Shown: piece by piece, positions 13,181-25,870 of the stretch
Layout of the letters: each line of letters begins with the position of its first letter
Position numbering within the stretch: position 1 is the first letter of the stretch
Origin: Silene noctiflora
Taxonomy: Eukaryota > Streptophyta > Magnoliopsida > Caryophyllales > Caryophyllaceae
Direction: 5' to 3'
Assembly: GCA_009801015.1 (NCBI GenBank)
Contig: VHZZ01004510.1
Span: forward strand, 1-64,000
DNA: 64,000 bases
Program-made: the position numbers and the translations under genes
The notes under the pieces: model-generated
What the model saw: the letters and a program-made list of their open reading frames with translations, nothing else
The model's database searches: none
Told to the model about the DNA's origin: nothing

Positions 13181-13206
13181 TCCGAGCACAGCTGCTCCTG
13201 AGGCTC
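13181..13206 (+). repeat. 26-bp dispersed micro-repeat, copy 1
   Basis: Begins TCCGAGCACAGCTGCT. It matches 33886-33911 at 22 of 26 positions by eye, and 29343-29371 more loosely. All three are in the same orientation. Confidence 0.6.
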
Positions 13207-14274
13207 GCTCAGCAGATTCAATCCAGGCATATCCGAAGATCTAAGGGTCATTCTAAAGAAGTCAAATCAATCAGCTAACTCAAAACTGCATCCAAGAGTA
13301 GGCTTTTTGGTAATGAGTCTTTTTTGAACCCGCCGTTTTCACTGATACGTCTGAAAGATCACTGGCCGGTCGAAAGGATGCGATGTTTGAGGTTGAAGTT
13401 GCTATGCACCTTTGCCTTTGAATTTGACAGGCGGGCGTCTCTCTTTGATAAACGTACTTCAGTCTCCTTGAAAAAACAATGACTTTTCTTTGAAATCCAT
13501 CTTCAACAAGGCACTCGGCCCGCTACGTACCGATCGCGCCTGGCGGTCTTGTAAGAGCACTACCCTTCCTTCGTACCTATCCTCTCAGTTGAGCTTTCTA
13601 ATTTAGAATAAGATAATGCCTCAGCAAGGGTCGAATAGAAAGAATTCAATGAAATTCAAAGAAAAAGAATAAGAACTAAAGAAAATGCTCGAGACTTTTA
13701 TCTTTCTCTGGGTTGGATCACCGGAAAACTCTTCTATCACACTAGCCAGCTCACCTGTAAACTAGAAAGGTCGAAGCAAATGCTAGCTCGCTTGGAAGCT
13801 TAAATTTACGAACCGAGTTTTGAGGATCGTCCCCTTCTTCGACCCTATTCTACATTCTACTCTCTTCAAGTAAAAAGCTTTATCCATATAAAATTTTGGA
13901 AGTTAAGTACGCTTGGAGGCTCTTTGAAAGCTCTTCCTGATAAAATAGCTGTACGAAGATAGCTGAATTAGCGGTCTGAATTCCCGGATTGCCGCTTTAG
14001 GAAAAAGCACATATAATAAGTCAGAAGGAAGTCAACCAGAAAAGGCGGGCTCGCTTCATACATTTCTCACGCCCATTCATTCCATTCGCTCCATCATAAG
14101 CATAATTATAAGGAGAAAGAGGAGCATTGCAGCGTCCGTACGTATAAAAAAAAAGTAGTAAACTCAATCTTATTAGCACTATGCTTTTACATCACGCTAG
14201 GGAGGTGGAGCATGTTCTTTATCAATAGATACCACCCACTGGCATCTGTCCAAGGCGCCCTTTCTATAATGTAA

Positions 14275-14298
14275 GTAGGAGGGAGGGTAGGAGGGAGG
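14275..14298 (+). repeat. 12-bp tandem duplication with G-quadruplex motif
   Basis: The unit GTAGGAGGGAGG occurs twice in a row. The duplication creates four GGG runs (14281-14283, 14285-14287, 14293-14295, 14297-14299) with loops of 1, 5 and 1 nt. That satisfies the usual G3-N1-7 quadruplex pattern on the + strand. Confidence 0.75.
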
Positions 14299-14299
14299 G

Positions 14300-15023
14300 T
14301 TGGTTGGTCCAAGCCTCTTTGACAACTTAATGAAGGGGGCATGGAAGGGCAGACTTAAAGGCATATTTGATATAAAAAGTCTAATGCTAAACCTCATAAT
14401 CTCTCATAGCGACATTTATTTCGTATGCGACATTATGAGGTAAAAGATTATCAAAAGAAAGCCTAGCCTCTTACCTCACCAGCAACCGAAGTAGTTCTCT
14501 CTTTTCTCTCGCCTTGGAGCAGAAGTCAACTAACTAAGAATCTATAGGGCTATGCTTTGAAATGAGCTCGGTTGCTCTCTGACTTTGTGATCAACCAACT
14601 CACCCTTCTTCTTTTCACAATCCATTATAGCTGAGCTAGAGGGAGCGGTTGCACGCAAGGAGCTTTTTTGATGGTTGTTCTTCTACGAGAAATAGGGGAT
14701 GTCTCTAAATTAAGTACTGAAAAAAACCTTTCTTTTAAGCCAAGACTCTTCCTTCTTTCAGGAAAAGAACTCAATTAATTGGTCTTAACCTACTCTTTCT
14801 TTCAATATGCGAGCTAATTTCTGCACTTTCTTTATTAAAACGTAAAGTTATTCTTTTAGAATTGCACCCGTCGCTTGCTAATTGCAGATACCATATGAAT
14901 AATTATAGGGTGCATCCCTGATCAAGCTCTAAATTAATCCGCTACGCTCTTTCACCCAAGCCCTACAAGCTATCCTTTTCCTTCTTATAAGCCAAAACAA
15001 GAACTTTGCTTTGATAGGATAGG
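14300..15023. other. Gene-free spacer with hairpin at 14392-14440
   Basis: No gene. The arms CCTCATAAT (14392-14400) and ATTATGAGG (14432-14440) could pair around a 31-nt loop. That loop region carries the word GCGACATT twice (14409-14416 and 14427-14434). The word TCATAGCGACATT recurs near 19854. Confidence 0.5.
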
Positions 15024-15374
15024 TTGGCTCAGCCTGCCGCTTCCCTTGGAACTGTTGATTTGAAATATCTGTCGAATTCTCTTCTTCTAACCACTCGCCC
15101 TTCTTTGACTCACCCGTTTGCTACATTTCTCCCCTTTATCCTGCTGTATTTATGTCTTCGCCAATGGCTCGACGTCTTGAGCTATCATTATCGAATAATG
15201 TGGGACCTGATTCTACTTAATGAAACAGCTCCGTTCTCTTTTCTTTTTCTTTGTCGATACTTTAGTCCACGCCAGATGGTATTTAGACTCTCAAAGAGAT
15301 TTATTTTATTATATATGAATGGTGTAGAATGTGGACTCCTTTGGTTCATCATTTTATTTTCTTTTCAATACTAA
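15024..15374 (+). other. Unassigned hydrophobic open frame, 116 codons, TTG start
   Basis: The frame encodes a hydrophobic sequence with possible membrane segments near residues 30-46 (FATFLPFILLYLCL) and 100-114 (LLWFIILFSF). It can only be given this length by starting at TTG. Pyrimidine-rich spacer DNA automatically yields Leu/Phe/Ser-rich frames, so the hydrophobicity is weak evidence. No family was recognised. Confidence 0.05.
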
Positions 15375-18300
15375 CTTACTTTTTTCGTACAGGATTCCTA
15401 TTGGAAGCATAGTCCCATTAGAGCTTCTAAAAAGAAAAAAGGATTGTTATGTGGATGTGAAGCGACTTCTCCAGCAATGGCTCACTTCCTGATTGATCGA
15501 TTAACGGCACGCTGGAATGGAATCGAAACAAGTAGAAAGGCAGGCCGCCCTCTATATAAAGCCGAGTCCAAGAGCTGTGGATCAATTCCGAGAACGTGAG
15601 TCGGAGAAAGAGGCATTCGCCGATCAAGAAGACTCAATCTTTCAAGACAATGAAACTTACAAAGCCAACGCAGTTGTTGGAAAAGAAGTTGCCGAGGACC
15701 TCTCAAGGAAAGCATTTGATGATGGAATGGGGTAAGAAAGTGCGCTTCACGGACCATAAGCTTTATCCTGTGCTTTGATACCCGGTCAGTCTTTGAGGCC
15801 TGAAAAAAGCTTAAATGATACTTAGGCTGACTTTAGATTCTTATTCTTGAATTGCTTTCCCGAAAGCTCTCATGAAAATAGTTCTTCCCTCTTCACTAGG
15901 GTTCGACCCTTTTATGGAACCTCTCCTTATTAGGCGAACTCTAAAAAATAAAAACCTTAAATAAACGAGAAAATTCATGCGGTTCTTTCTTCCAACCCTT
16001 TGACCTTTTGAATAACATAGGGGTTATGGAAAGAACCAAATCAAGAAATCTTCATCTTTTTTTTTTATCTTTCGTTCATTCCGGATCCCCCATCTAAGAT
16101 CTAAGATAGAAGACTCACTCAAACTTTTGTATAAAGACTTAAGATTCAGAAGAAATCCCACTGGCGTCAGAAGGAGCTCGACCAACAACTTAACTTGCAA
16201 AACCTGACAGATTAGATTTTAGGGGGCTAACTCAAGACCAACTCGCTTGCCTTTCCCTGCTTTAACGCTTTTGAGGCTTTTAGATTTGAATCTCTTTTAC
16301 TTTGGTTTTGAAAAATTAACTAGAGAAAAAATGCTACCATCCTAAAGATAGAACCCCTTCCGAGGCGCGAAGCCCGCACGTACAGCGCTTTTGCAAGACC
16401 TTGAAGTAGTAGTCCATTGCCCGTCATTTCTAAGATCGAGGTTGAATCCCAAGGTAATGGGACCAGATTCGCCAGCAAATGCTTTTTTCGACTGGACCGG
16501 ACCTGTCTCGACTAAGTTTTAGGATCTAGTGGAGTAGTGGAGCTCTTTCTTATTTACCGAGCCTAGAACTTCAAGCTGGAAATTCCCCACCTTCTGTTCT
16601 TCAAATCTACTAATTCCATTTCTTTTTTTATTGTCAATAGTTATAGTAAAATAAATACACTAACTATATGCTTTATAGCAATTACTTAATTAACTTACTT
16701 CTCTTTTTTTCAGCCTTTGCCCCTCCCCCCTAGAGCATCCTCAAAAGTGCCAATTTCTTCTTCTTCTGGAGACAAGAAGGCCTTTCGTAGTCTTCCCGAC
16801 AAACATTATGACATTTCCGCCCATTTCTCAAAATTTCAGCAAATTTAAAGGATAAAAGCTGACGAGTGCTTTTAGGGGAAGAATTTTTTCTTTATTATAT
16901 ACTTATATACTATGCCTAGATCTATCTAAGGGTCGAAACTGCCCCGTTGAATAAAAAATTACTTGACTTAAATCTCTACTTCCTTTCTTTTTTCCCAAGC
17001 TCACCTGCTCCACTACTTCTGCTCCCTTTGTATGCTACTTACTTTTCTTAAGATATGTTCAACCGAATCAGGTATCAGATAGGTAGGGTCGGAATTCTAT
17101 TAGAAGAAAAGACTTCAACGCTAGGGACGGACCGACCGAGGGTTACAGCTCAACTGACTCTAGGCTAGCCAAGTGAATCCAGACGAGGAACCTATGGCCT
17201 TTTGTCCAGACGCGATACAGCCAATTATCAAAATACGCTCTTACCCGGGCTTTTTTTTTTTCAATTTCAGGGCAAACTTTAGGTTGATGGGTCTAATTAC
17301 TTGAGCGTGGGAGAAAAAAGAAAGATTGGCAACATACCCCAACGAAGCATACCTTTAGCATTAGCAATGTATTTACAAAGCTGGATCTTTCTATTATATA
17401 GATTCTATCGTACCCTTTGCCCTGTCTCGAGACTTACTTGCCAGCAAAGCTTTTTAACGGGCAGGCGCTTTGACACATCTTCCCTAAGAGAGTTCCCCGA
17501 GCTTACCGGGCATTCTTGTGAAAGATGAGAAATATCTCGTTATGTAACCAGGAGTCCTTGGTCGAGTTACTTTTTTATTTTCCAACGTAGCTGCCGGACT
17601 TTTAACTGCTTCCGAAGTAGCTACTGTGAACGTAGGTGGGTCCTTTATTAGACATACTCATACACTCTTAGCTCACTCGCCTAGCGAACTCGAAGCTTTT
17701 TACCAAAACAGAAAAGGGAAATCTACGAGAGTGAGTCTTCTTAATTAAAGTGGGCAAAGAGCTTCAACCTGAGCCACAAAAATGCAATTACAACATGCCT
17801 TTCTAATACTCTACCCCGAAAGGCTCACTTTACTTCACCTCTTGCATACTTTATATCTCAAACTAACCTAATAATATAAAACTTTCGGCAAGCGCCTCTT
17901 CGACTGGCTGTACATAACATACAGGATGGGCATATAGATTGGCCGATATCGATCTTGACCAAGAGAAGATGAAAGGAAGATCAACCATCAAAGACTTTTC
18001 TTATTATTAAAAAACTTCCTTCAATTAGTCAGATGCCCCGCAAACGACTCCTCTCACTGCTTCTAAAAAGAACATTGCTGCTATTCGTTTTTTTCCTTCT
18101 TTCTTGTTATCAAACTGTTCGCCTTCAACTTCAAAAGCATATCTTGCTCGACGAGAGGAAAGTTACGCCACAAGCACAGGAATGCAGCTCACGTTCGAAG
18201 ACATCTTGGCGGTTAACTTGCGAGTAGTGATGGATCCAAAAAAACGTGACTAGCTTATTTAAAAGTGTTTTATGATCCTTACTCTCAACTCTCAAGGAGC

Positions 18301-19425
18301 TTATGCCGGAAAGAAGACCCCTAAATAATTTAAAAATGGATTGGAGCACCTTTTCTTTTCACTTGGTAAATACACTTAGCCAAATGCTGCTCCCGAAAGC
18401 GCCATTATAGACAGTACTTACTCAGATGGGACCTCGTGACCTTTGTGAATTGGTAGACGAACTTCTTCTCGTACTTTGGATCAAGAAGATATCTGAAATT
18501 GCACTCGCACTTATTAAAGAGCAGCAAGCTCCTACCTAGGACACACCCCAAAAAGAGGGAAAGAAAATAAAAAGGGCTGGAAAAGCTAAGTGGAGAGGAA
18601 AAAAACGCCTATAGGCTTTAGCTAGACCACAAACTTCCTGCAAGCCACGCCAAGAGCTTCCCGATCGGTCAACTATGTTTCGAGAATTTTCTTGCGAGCG
18701 GTACTTCCGTGGATCGATCCTTCTTACTTCGAGTTGGTTCGTAAAAGCATGCATAGAAAGTGGGTTGAGGAACAAGAGCGGTTAATGAATCAGTTGCTTC
18801 GGCCCCCTGTATTCTATCAGCGTCGTGGGGGATTCCTTTAAAAAAATCTTTACATGATTGGTAACTGGTGGAAGTCTTCTTTCTTCGCCTGCATCTTCAT
18901 CTGATGAATGGGTAGGTTCTGAAAAGTAAGAAGTAAAGCCTCTAACCTTTGCCTTTATTTTGGAAAGAGGAATAGTCCTACTATTGACCCGATTCATCTA
19001 AGTGGTAAGCTCCAAGAAAGAAGCGAGCCTTGGCGCTAGTTTACAGTCAGCATCTTCAGTAGGTCAGGCTTGACCGTGTAGTATAGAAAGGAGACTCTTT
19101 CAAGTCCTCCACCACGCAGCCTTCGATCTCCACTTACAGGTCCGGAAGCTTCTTCAGATCGTTCGTTACTTTACTTTTCCGAGGAATTGCCAGGAGATTT
19201 TAGAATTTTTTCATTGTTGGACATTCAGCCTAGATTTTCTTGGGCGAAACTGTGGCAATTCATTCTACCAACCAGTTTATTTTTGTCATTCGAGCAATTC
19301 CCCCATTCTACATGCTACCTTGTGCTTTATACTCTACTTCCTCTTCGCTGTGTGACATTCCCACCCTTCTGTTCTTTCTTGCCCGGGATTAACGCTCGCA
19401 GGTGAATCTTTTGTGATTGCCGCTC
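15375..19425. other. Gene-free spacer
   Basis: No gene was recognised. Between about 15427 and 15778 both strands carry overlapping open frames of 60-91 codons, a pattern of low stop density and not of coding. The rest holds only short frames (17301-17528, 18033-18349, 18536-18997, 19187-19405). Confidence 0.6.
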
Positions 19426-19453
19426 TATCTTAGTCTTCTATATCTTAGTCTTC
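19426..19453 (+). repeat. 15-bp tandem duplication
   Basis: The unit TATCTTAGTCTTCTA is followed directly by a 13-bp partial second copy. It looks like a recent slippage or repair duplication. Confidence 0.75.
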
Positions 19454-22393
19454 GGCTGTAGATCTTTCTACTAGCCCGTGTAACGCTGGAATAGAAGTTT
19501 TACCCTTATCCGCTGATACTGCGTCTGCTCTGTATACTTTTTAATTTAAGGCGAGAGGGCTTTCTTTAGGGCAGAGGGAGATACCACAATTAAGTACTCA
19601 CTAAAGGCCTATCAGTACGGAGCAGGTGCAAGGTATGGAACGGGTGTGTGTATACGTATCTTAGTCGTGGAACGAAGGAGCGTAGGCTACGAAGGAAGGG
19701 CATAGAGCGTAAGAAAGCAATGGGAATAGAGGTGGCGTTTAGCTGGATAGGATCGATGGTCGAGTGGATGACGGATAGCAAGATCACGCTGATCACTTAA
19801 AGTCAGATTTGATGTGAAACCTTGTCAGCCAGCCTTACGGCCTAGAATCAATCATAGCGACATTGTTTTATGTGAAACGATAGGCAAGACAGTTCGACCA
19901 GTCGGCCCCCATTTCTTGATCAAATGCTAATTCAAAAGGATTCGTTTTCTTGCCAACAGAAAGAGAAAGGACGTCCTTACTACGGACTTTATATCTCCAA
20001 TACCGTTTGCTTACTTTAAGCGAGTAGTTTTCGTATGCCCTGTAGCTGTTTAAATGTAGGTAGATTCATGGTCAAGCGTTCGGCGAAAGAGCCTTACACG
20101 TTAAACGCTTACCGCACTTCTTCTTAGTTGACCTCTGGTGGGGATAAAATGCTATTCAGTAGAGTTAGAAACCGTCTGTCTGGTGAAGCACTATAGCCCA
20201 CCAATTCAAAGGGCAAACTGTGCTATTAAACCAAAGGAATCAAATGACAAAGAAGCCACTTTCTCCGATTATAATGGTTTTTCGGATCGAGCTGACATAT
20301 GAAAGGCATATACCACGTAAGGTTCCTTTCCTTTTTTATATTCTTAATTCTAACACAACACTCAGTGTTAAAGTAGAAAAAGGATTCTTCCTACGTACCT
20401 ATCGATGGGTCTAACAGCTATTCGCGGAAATATCTAATTAATCAATCTGACTCCTTACTACAATTAAGCCTAGACTTCTTTATCTAAAAATAAGGGAATG
20501 GCTAGATTGGGACCTAGTGTGGCGGAGCACCCGAAAGAACCAAAGTAAGTATCCATCTCAAAAGGGATTGAACACCCTTCCAAATTTCTTAACTTTTTAC
20601 TATCATCGGGTTCTGATCAAAAAAATGCTACTTCACCAACTCTAATGTATAAACAACTATAAAGGATTCTTTTTGTTTGTCGCTAGCCGCAAGTAATCGA
20701 CCTATTGTTCTCTTATACTTATATATTATGGTATATAGCTTTGCTAAAATGTAGAATCTTACGTTCACAAAAAACTTTGTATACTACTTCCGCTGCTCTA
20801 TCCGCAGGAACTCCTACTTATAAGTGGCTCCTAATATAAAAGCATTAAGCTACATACATAAAGAGAACTGTGCTAAATAAGAATAAGATAAGAAAAGATT
20901 CTTTTACTTCCTTATTTTTGAATCTAGATCTTACCAGTGAAATGAACTTGACCCCATTCTGACCTCATCTATCACTTGCTTCTTCACTTAGCGCTTTTCC
21001 TTTGGATTTGAAAACGAAAAGAATAAGACGCTTAATCTGGAAAGTGCATCTTTTTTTCGTACAAAGTAACTTTAACTTGAACAAAAGAGATATAGTAAGA
21101 GAGTGCAGGTTGTATTTGGCCAACGCTTTTTGATAAATAAAAATAAAATTAAGGGGTTACGCTGTCTATGAGCTTGGTCTTGAGATCATGAGAACGTTAG
21201 AAAAAACGTCTTGAATACTTCTGCTTGCTTTATTTTTTTAGCTAGGAGTTGTACTTACGCTTATTTCAATCCTGAACGAGATAGGGACTTTACTCGCCAT
21301 TTATGGATGCGTGGTTAGGATTGAGCTTGATTTACCTTTCTTAATTGAAGTATGAAGGAAAGTAGATCCTTTTGTTATGAATATCCGATGCAGCTGTAAA
21401 AGCAAAGGCTCTTCTTTTCTTGTATATAGATATATAGAAGAAAGACCTAACAAGGTTTTAAAACTTTCAAACTATAAAAAAAAGCTTGAACTTGGTGCCT
21501 CGGAGGGTTGCTTTTATGATGTGCTTTCATGAAGCTTCTCAATCCCCGGATTAACCGGAGGATGCTTCCTTTCGCGACTTCGTTCAGAAGAGTACACCGC
21601 CGTGAAGGCAAGTTCCTTATTATACAAGGTTGCGGATTTCTTGATATTACTTAAAATTAACGTAGACTTTCTATCCACGATCGGCTAAAGCTGCTCCTGA
21701 ATTCGCAGCTTTTCTTTGATTTGATTCATCTGATTGCTTCTTCCTTTCTACCTCTTTTCCTGCTGTATGATCAAGCCCCCTTTTCAAATGATCGAGGTTT
21801 TCTTAGCTCGAGCGCATGTGAGAGAAAAATGAGGTGAACTGATGCTCTATATACCTACTTAACTTATTCGTCTTAAGTTGGAAAAAAGATATAGATAGAA
21901 GAGTCATCTTGACTTTACTCGGCTAATCGAGACGACTCTTATTACTGTAGTAACTTCGGAAGCAGATACAAAAAGAAAAGGAAGTTCATCTTCCAATTTC
22001 GAAGGGAATTAATTGGACAAGTAAAGTCAGTGGTGCGCTTTGCTTGCTCAACTCATAAAAAATGCCAACGCTTATATGCAGGTATGGCTATTCAATTAAC
22101 ATAAAAAAAAATTCAAGAAGCAAGTAAAACAACAAAGAGGGAATGCCTCAGTTTTTCATTGAAATTTATCTTGCCGCTTTCTTTGATCCTGGAACCAAGC
22201 TCGCTAGCGAAGGCTTTTCACCTAACTACTTCATAACGGATTCTGCCTTTTACTGATTACTCCTAGTAGGGATGCTGCCACTATAACTTCCTGTTCTACT
22301 GGATAAGTCTTATATATATTGTATATAGTCGTAACTAGCTCCTAAGCAAGAGAAAAAAAGCAGCTAATGCATTTCATGGAAGAAAGAGTCTAG
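19454..22393. other. Gene-free spacer
   Basis: I see nothing that can be named. The frames at 19590-19796 and 20220-20414 are short and unassigned. Several words of alternating A and T occur (around 20719 and 22311). Confidence 0.6.
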
Positions 22394-22675
22394 TTATAGA
22401 AAGTAGGAGGAATTGGAATTTACCACACAAAGATTGGCTAGAAAGGTTTCGCCGAGACCATCCTTAACTGAAATCACATTATCAAAAGAATGTGAAGTCT
22501 CACCTATAAGTGTTAGCATATTAAAGAAGAAAAGAGCGGCAATGAGAATTTTCAATACATTGTTTGGATTGACTGACTTAGTCTTTGGACGTGCCATGCT
22601 TTTCAAGCGGGGCTTGGGCGGACAGTATAAGTAAGAGTATATAATGGCTGTCTCCTTCTTCTTCTTTCTCCGCAT
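22394..22675 (-). CDS. Unassigned ORF, 93 codons, signal-peptide-like
   Basis: The frame begins at an ATG at 22675. A second ATG at 22597 gives a 67-residue protein that reads better. From that start there is a basic head (MARPKTKSVNPNNVLK), a hydrophobic core (ILIAALFFFNMLTLIG), and then a polar tail that opens with ETSHSFDNVISVKDG. This is the classic layout of an N-terminal signal peptide or membrane anchor. Small secreted plant proteins look like this, and a fragment of nuclear origin is possible. I recognise no family. An opposite-strand frame (22413-22634) overlaps it. The tail has only one cysteine, so it is not a typical cysteine-rich secreted peptide. Confidence 0.15.
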   Translation of the reverse strand: MRRKKKKETAIIYSYLYCPPKPRLKSMARPKTKSVNPNNVLKILIAALFFFNMLTLIGETSHSFDNVISVKDGLGETFLANLCVVNSNSSYFL

Positions 22676-24641
22676 AAATTTATAAAAGAAAAGCCTCTTC
22701 TACAGTGTAAAGGAAAAAGGAACCTTATCGGATGCTCCGGGGAACTCCAGCTAGGGCTAGAGTAACTAAAGCTGTTTGGACAAGCTTATTACATTACTTA
22801 ACTTATGCTATTTCTTATGAAAAGGGGGGGGTCGGGAATCCTACTTATTAGGCGTTTGACGCGGAAAACTTTATAAACTAGACTATAGGAGCAGCCCCAT
22901 ATCTAACTAGAGCAAATGACTTTCTTCCTGAAGTAACTGTCAAAGACATCGGAAATAGGGCAGCTTAGTTTAGAAAGGAGACTTCTTATTATCTACGATA
23001 TTATTTGCATCATCTTATGCCGGATTTTTACAACCTTAAGTAGCAACCCCTCGCGAAAGAATTATGTAGTCAATGCCGCACGTTCTAATCTCGTATAAGG
23101 ACTCGCTTATAGCTCTAGTATACTTGTCCACGTACTTAATTCTTTTACTGAACATATATACTAAAGAGCATGTGGAAAAAAGATTCCTTTTCTTTATGTA
23201 AACATCTACTTTCGCTCTTTTTTTAGAACAAGGTCTTTGTCCTATTTACTTTCTAGTCTTAGATGAAACATAAGTTTATATATTATATTATTTTCGGTTG
23301 GAAGATCTCTCTTTTACTGGGGCTTTTGTGAACCTGGCTTAACTACTACATGCTGGGCGATCGGTAGTCAATGCTTTTCTTTCACATCCATTACTCAATT
23401 CGAAAAGAAAGCTTTCGATCAGTAAGCGACTATTCCATAGGGTTCGTCGGGTTAATTCATAGGAGCGCTGGTAATAGTTCAATTAGCGTATAACCTTCTG
23501 TTTTTTTTAACCCATGGAGCTGGCACGGAAGTCTTTCCCTTTTCTGGACGACCTTCATTGGAACTGCCAGTGGAGGCGGTGTATACTTGCGTCGGTGGCT
23601 AGAGCTGAAGGAGATAGAAAGCAGTAGCTTCAAATAAATTAACCTGCTTGATTGGAATGGATGCTTTTTTTTTCTGTAACACCGGATCACCCGGGTCTTT
23701 CCCCGGAGATACCTCCTATTCTTCCTGTGTAAAGGTAGCCAACATACATATAGAGGCTTCCACGTATAAAGGTCTTCTTTCTTCTTACTCAAAACCACAT
23801 GCCTCTAAGTAAGCAATACGAGAATGACCTTTAATAAATAACATGCTCCCTGTCTCAATTGGCGGAGCTAAATCGCTCAATCTGTACAAAAGTAAAAAAC
23901 CAAACTGTTAAATTTCTATTTTACTGAATCACTCAACTTTGATTCCTGCATCATTTGCATACATCGGTGTCCGGGATGGATAAGGGCTGAAAAGCGGAAA
24001 CAGCATATAGAACAGTCGCGACTGGAACGAACAGAGTTCAGACAGACCCTCTCAGAAAAAAAGAATACAGTGGTTCGAATCCACTGCAAAAGGTGGACGA
24101 AGATGGTGAAAAAAAAAAACATTAGCAGCTTCAACTCAAGAAGCAGCATCCGAATCTTTTGTAAGCAAGCTAGTAAAGGCGCTTATCTCTTTTAATCAAA
24201 AATTTAAAGGATTATGTTGTATTGGCAGTTAAAGATGTGTGTCAGCTGTAAGAGCATAGAGATTGATCTGCCTTGGTCCGATTGGCGCATCTACAGAAAA
24301 AGAGGCGAAGTCGTGAAAGATTTTATATAAATACACATACATGGGAGAGATTGTAATAGCTGTGGATGCTTCCCACATTGGTAAATAGTAAGCTAAGAAT
24401 GTTTAGTGGTCCAGAGATAACCGGAGCGATATCTCCAGCCTTCGCTCCCTAAGGAAGTTCCTCCGGATCTTTCCGAACCATAGACTTCACTCATTAAAAG
24501 ACTTACAAATTGAATTATATTGATGAGAGTGGTAGTCTTTTTTCCCAGTCCAGCTGGTCAAGTCCAAGTTCCTTTTACTTTAACATATTAAGATAGAGTC
24601 TCAGTTAAAACAAGGGCTGCTGGTGATTCAGATGTTAATGG
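22676..24641. other. Gene-free spacer
   Basis: No gene was recognised. The minus frame 23457-23798 (113 codons) begins with GTG, and 23916-24149 is short. A sequence resembling a tRNA T-arm occurs at 24069-24085, but no cloverleaf can be built around it. Confidence 0.6.
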
Positions 24642-24923
24642 TTGCAAGGGAAAGATCGGCGGCTCAAAAAAACAAATAGAAGATCTCGTGGAAATCCCGC
24701 TTTACCAGAAAGAAAAGAGAAATGGAAGATACTGAAACAATCCAGGAGAAGATGGAAAGCAAGATCGCTCCGATTCTATGAATTAATGCCAGTGCCGGCA
24801 AAATTAGCGGCCAGAGGAGCTGTATCAAAGTCAGAGTTGGTCCTGTCTTCATCAGTCGACCGAGACTATGAATTTCAGGTAGATGTCCTAACCTCAATCT
24901 TGATTCCAAGCGCTTTATTATAA

Positions 24924-25331
24924 TTAGTAAGAGCTCTTGGGGAGGCAGAAAGCGCATTCCATCGCTCCCCCGCCTCGCTCCTTTAGGACTTCAAAACCCA
25001 AGACTTTATTCTCGGGCACAAGCATCTTCCGAACCGTCTTTTTTGGTATGACCATGCTTGACTTGATTTTTTCCCTACTTGCACTTCCCCCTTTGGAACA
25101 AGTGCAAAACATATAGTGCGTCAAAGCCTGGATTTTTAGGCATAGGGGCGAACTCTCGCTCCCATCATCACCAACAACATCCCCTTTCTTTTCTTTTGCT
25201 CGCTTCCAAGCAAGGAAATTTACTCTTGAACGCGTGTTGCTCGACGGACTGTCGGCGGCTTTCATGCCCTTTTGTTTCTTAATGACCGCGGGTGGCGGCT
25301 GGTCTGTCCATAAGTGCTGAACTTGATTCAA
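24924..25331 (-). other. Longest open frame in the window, 135 codons, TTG start, unassigned
   Basis: The frame reaches 135 codons only if TTG at 25331 is taken as the start; the first internal ATG lies at codon 23. It is rich in Lys and Ser (for example WKRAKEKKGDVVGDDGSES) with scattered cysteines, and no domain is recognisable. A frame of this size is expected about once by chance in 64 kb of this composition. The adjoining frames at 24642-24923 (plus, TTG start) and 24664-24957 (minus) are open on opposite strands, so 24.6-25.9 kb is a stop-poor, somewhat GC-richer patch. Confidence 0.08.
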
Positions 25332-25477
25332 TACCGCGTGCTTCGCTGAAAACCAACTTTCGTTTCGTATCCTCTCCCTAAGAGTCGAGTCTGTAAACTT
25401 CCCTCACTCGCTGTTCGAGCCTATTTTTAAATTCTTTTAAAAAAGACCTTTCTTCGGTCCCAGGTAGTGCCGATCCA

Positions 25478-25870
25478 TCATGCACCGACTAATTCTTCAA
25501 TGGTAAAAGCGACATTTGTCGTCAACCCCAAAAGCAGGCGGCGTTTAATGCGGTAACCATATAAAGAAGTGCACCCAGTCGACCCGCCATCTCGGCCATC
25601 CAATTTTGATATCAGCACGTTCGCTCGCCCTTTCCTTTTTCTGATCGTTAAGTACAATAGAATAATAGAATAAGGATATAGATTCACTTGCTCGCGGAGG
25701 GAGAAGCGTTCAGTCGCTGGGGAAAGAATAACTGTCCTTCTGTGCATGCCAATCTCTAGAACAATGCATTCTGATTTAGAAGGAAAAAGCGCCTTCACCT
25801 TAATTCCGATCTTATTCATCTCTTTTTGTCTTTTTGACTTCGCATTCAAGTAAGTAAGTGTCGAACCCAA
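25478..25870 (-). other. Unassigned open frame, 130 codons, TTG start
   Basis: The frame needs a TTG start at 25870; an ATG lies about 18 codons in (MNKIGIKVKALFPS). The sequence is basic and mixed, ending LLLGLTTNVAFTIEELVGA, and its composition is ordinary for a soluble protein. I recognise no family and see no catalytic motif. Its length is at the upper edge of chance. It sits beside the equally stop-poor stretch at 24642-25331. Confidence 0.08.

Larger units (their letters stand above)
10360..14274. other. Gene-free spacer
   Basis: No gene was recognised. It contains the AT palindrome at 10518-10537 and one copy of a serine/alanine-codon-like micro-repeat at 13181-13206. Frames at 11138-11377, 12316-12647 and 12771-12965 are short and unassigned. 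Confidence 0.6.

Noticed and set aside
15427-15778. Overlapping open frames on both strands
   Set aside because: Four frames on opposite strands are open over the same DNA with no recognisable protein; this is low stop density, not coding.
23457-23798. 113-codon minus-strand frame
   Set aside because: It starts at GTG and shows only general Lys/Leu/Ser richness.
24069-24085. A tRNA T-arm look-alike (AGTGG TTCGAAT CCACT)
   Set aside because: The arm is perfect, but the seven bases after it have no matching 5' acceptor strand at the right distance upstream, and no anticodon arm could be drawn.
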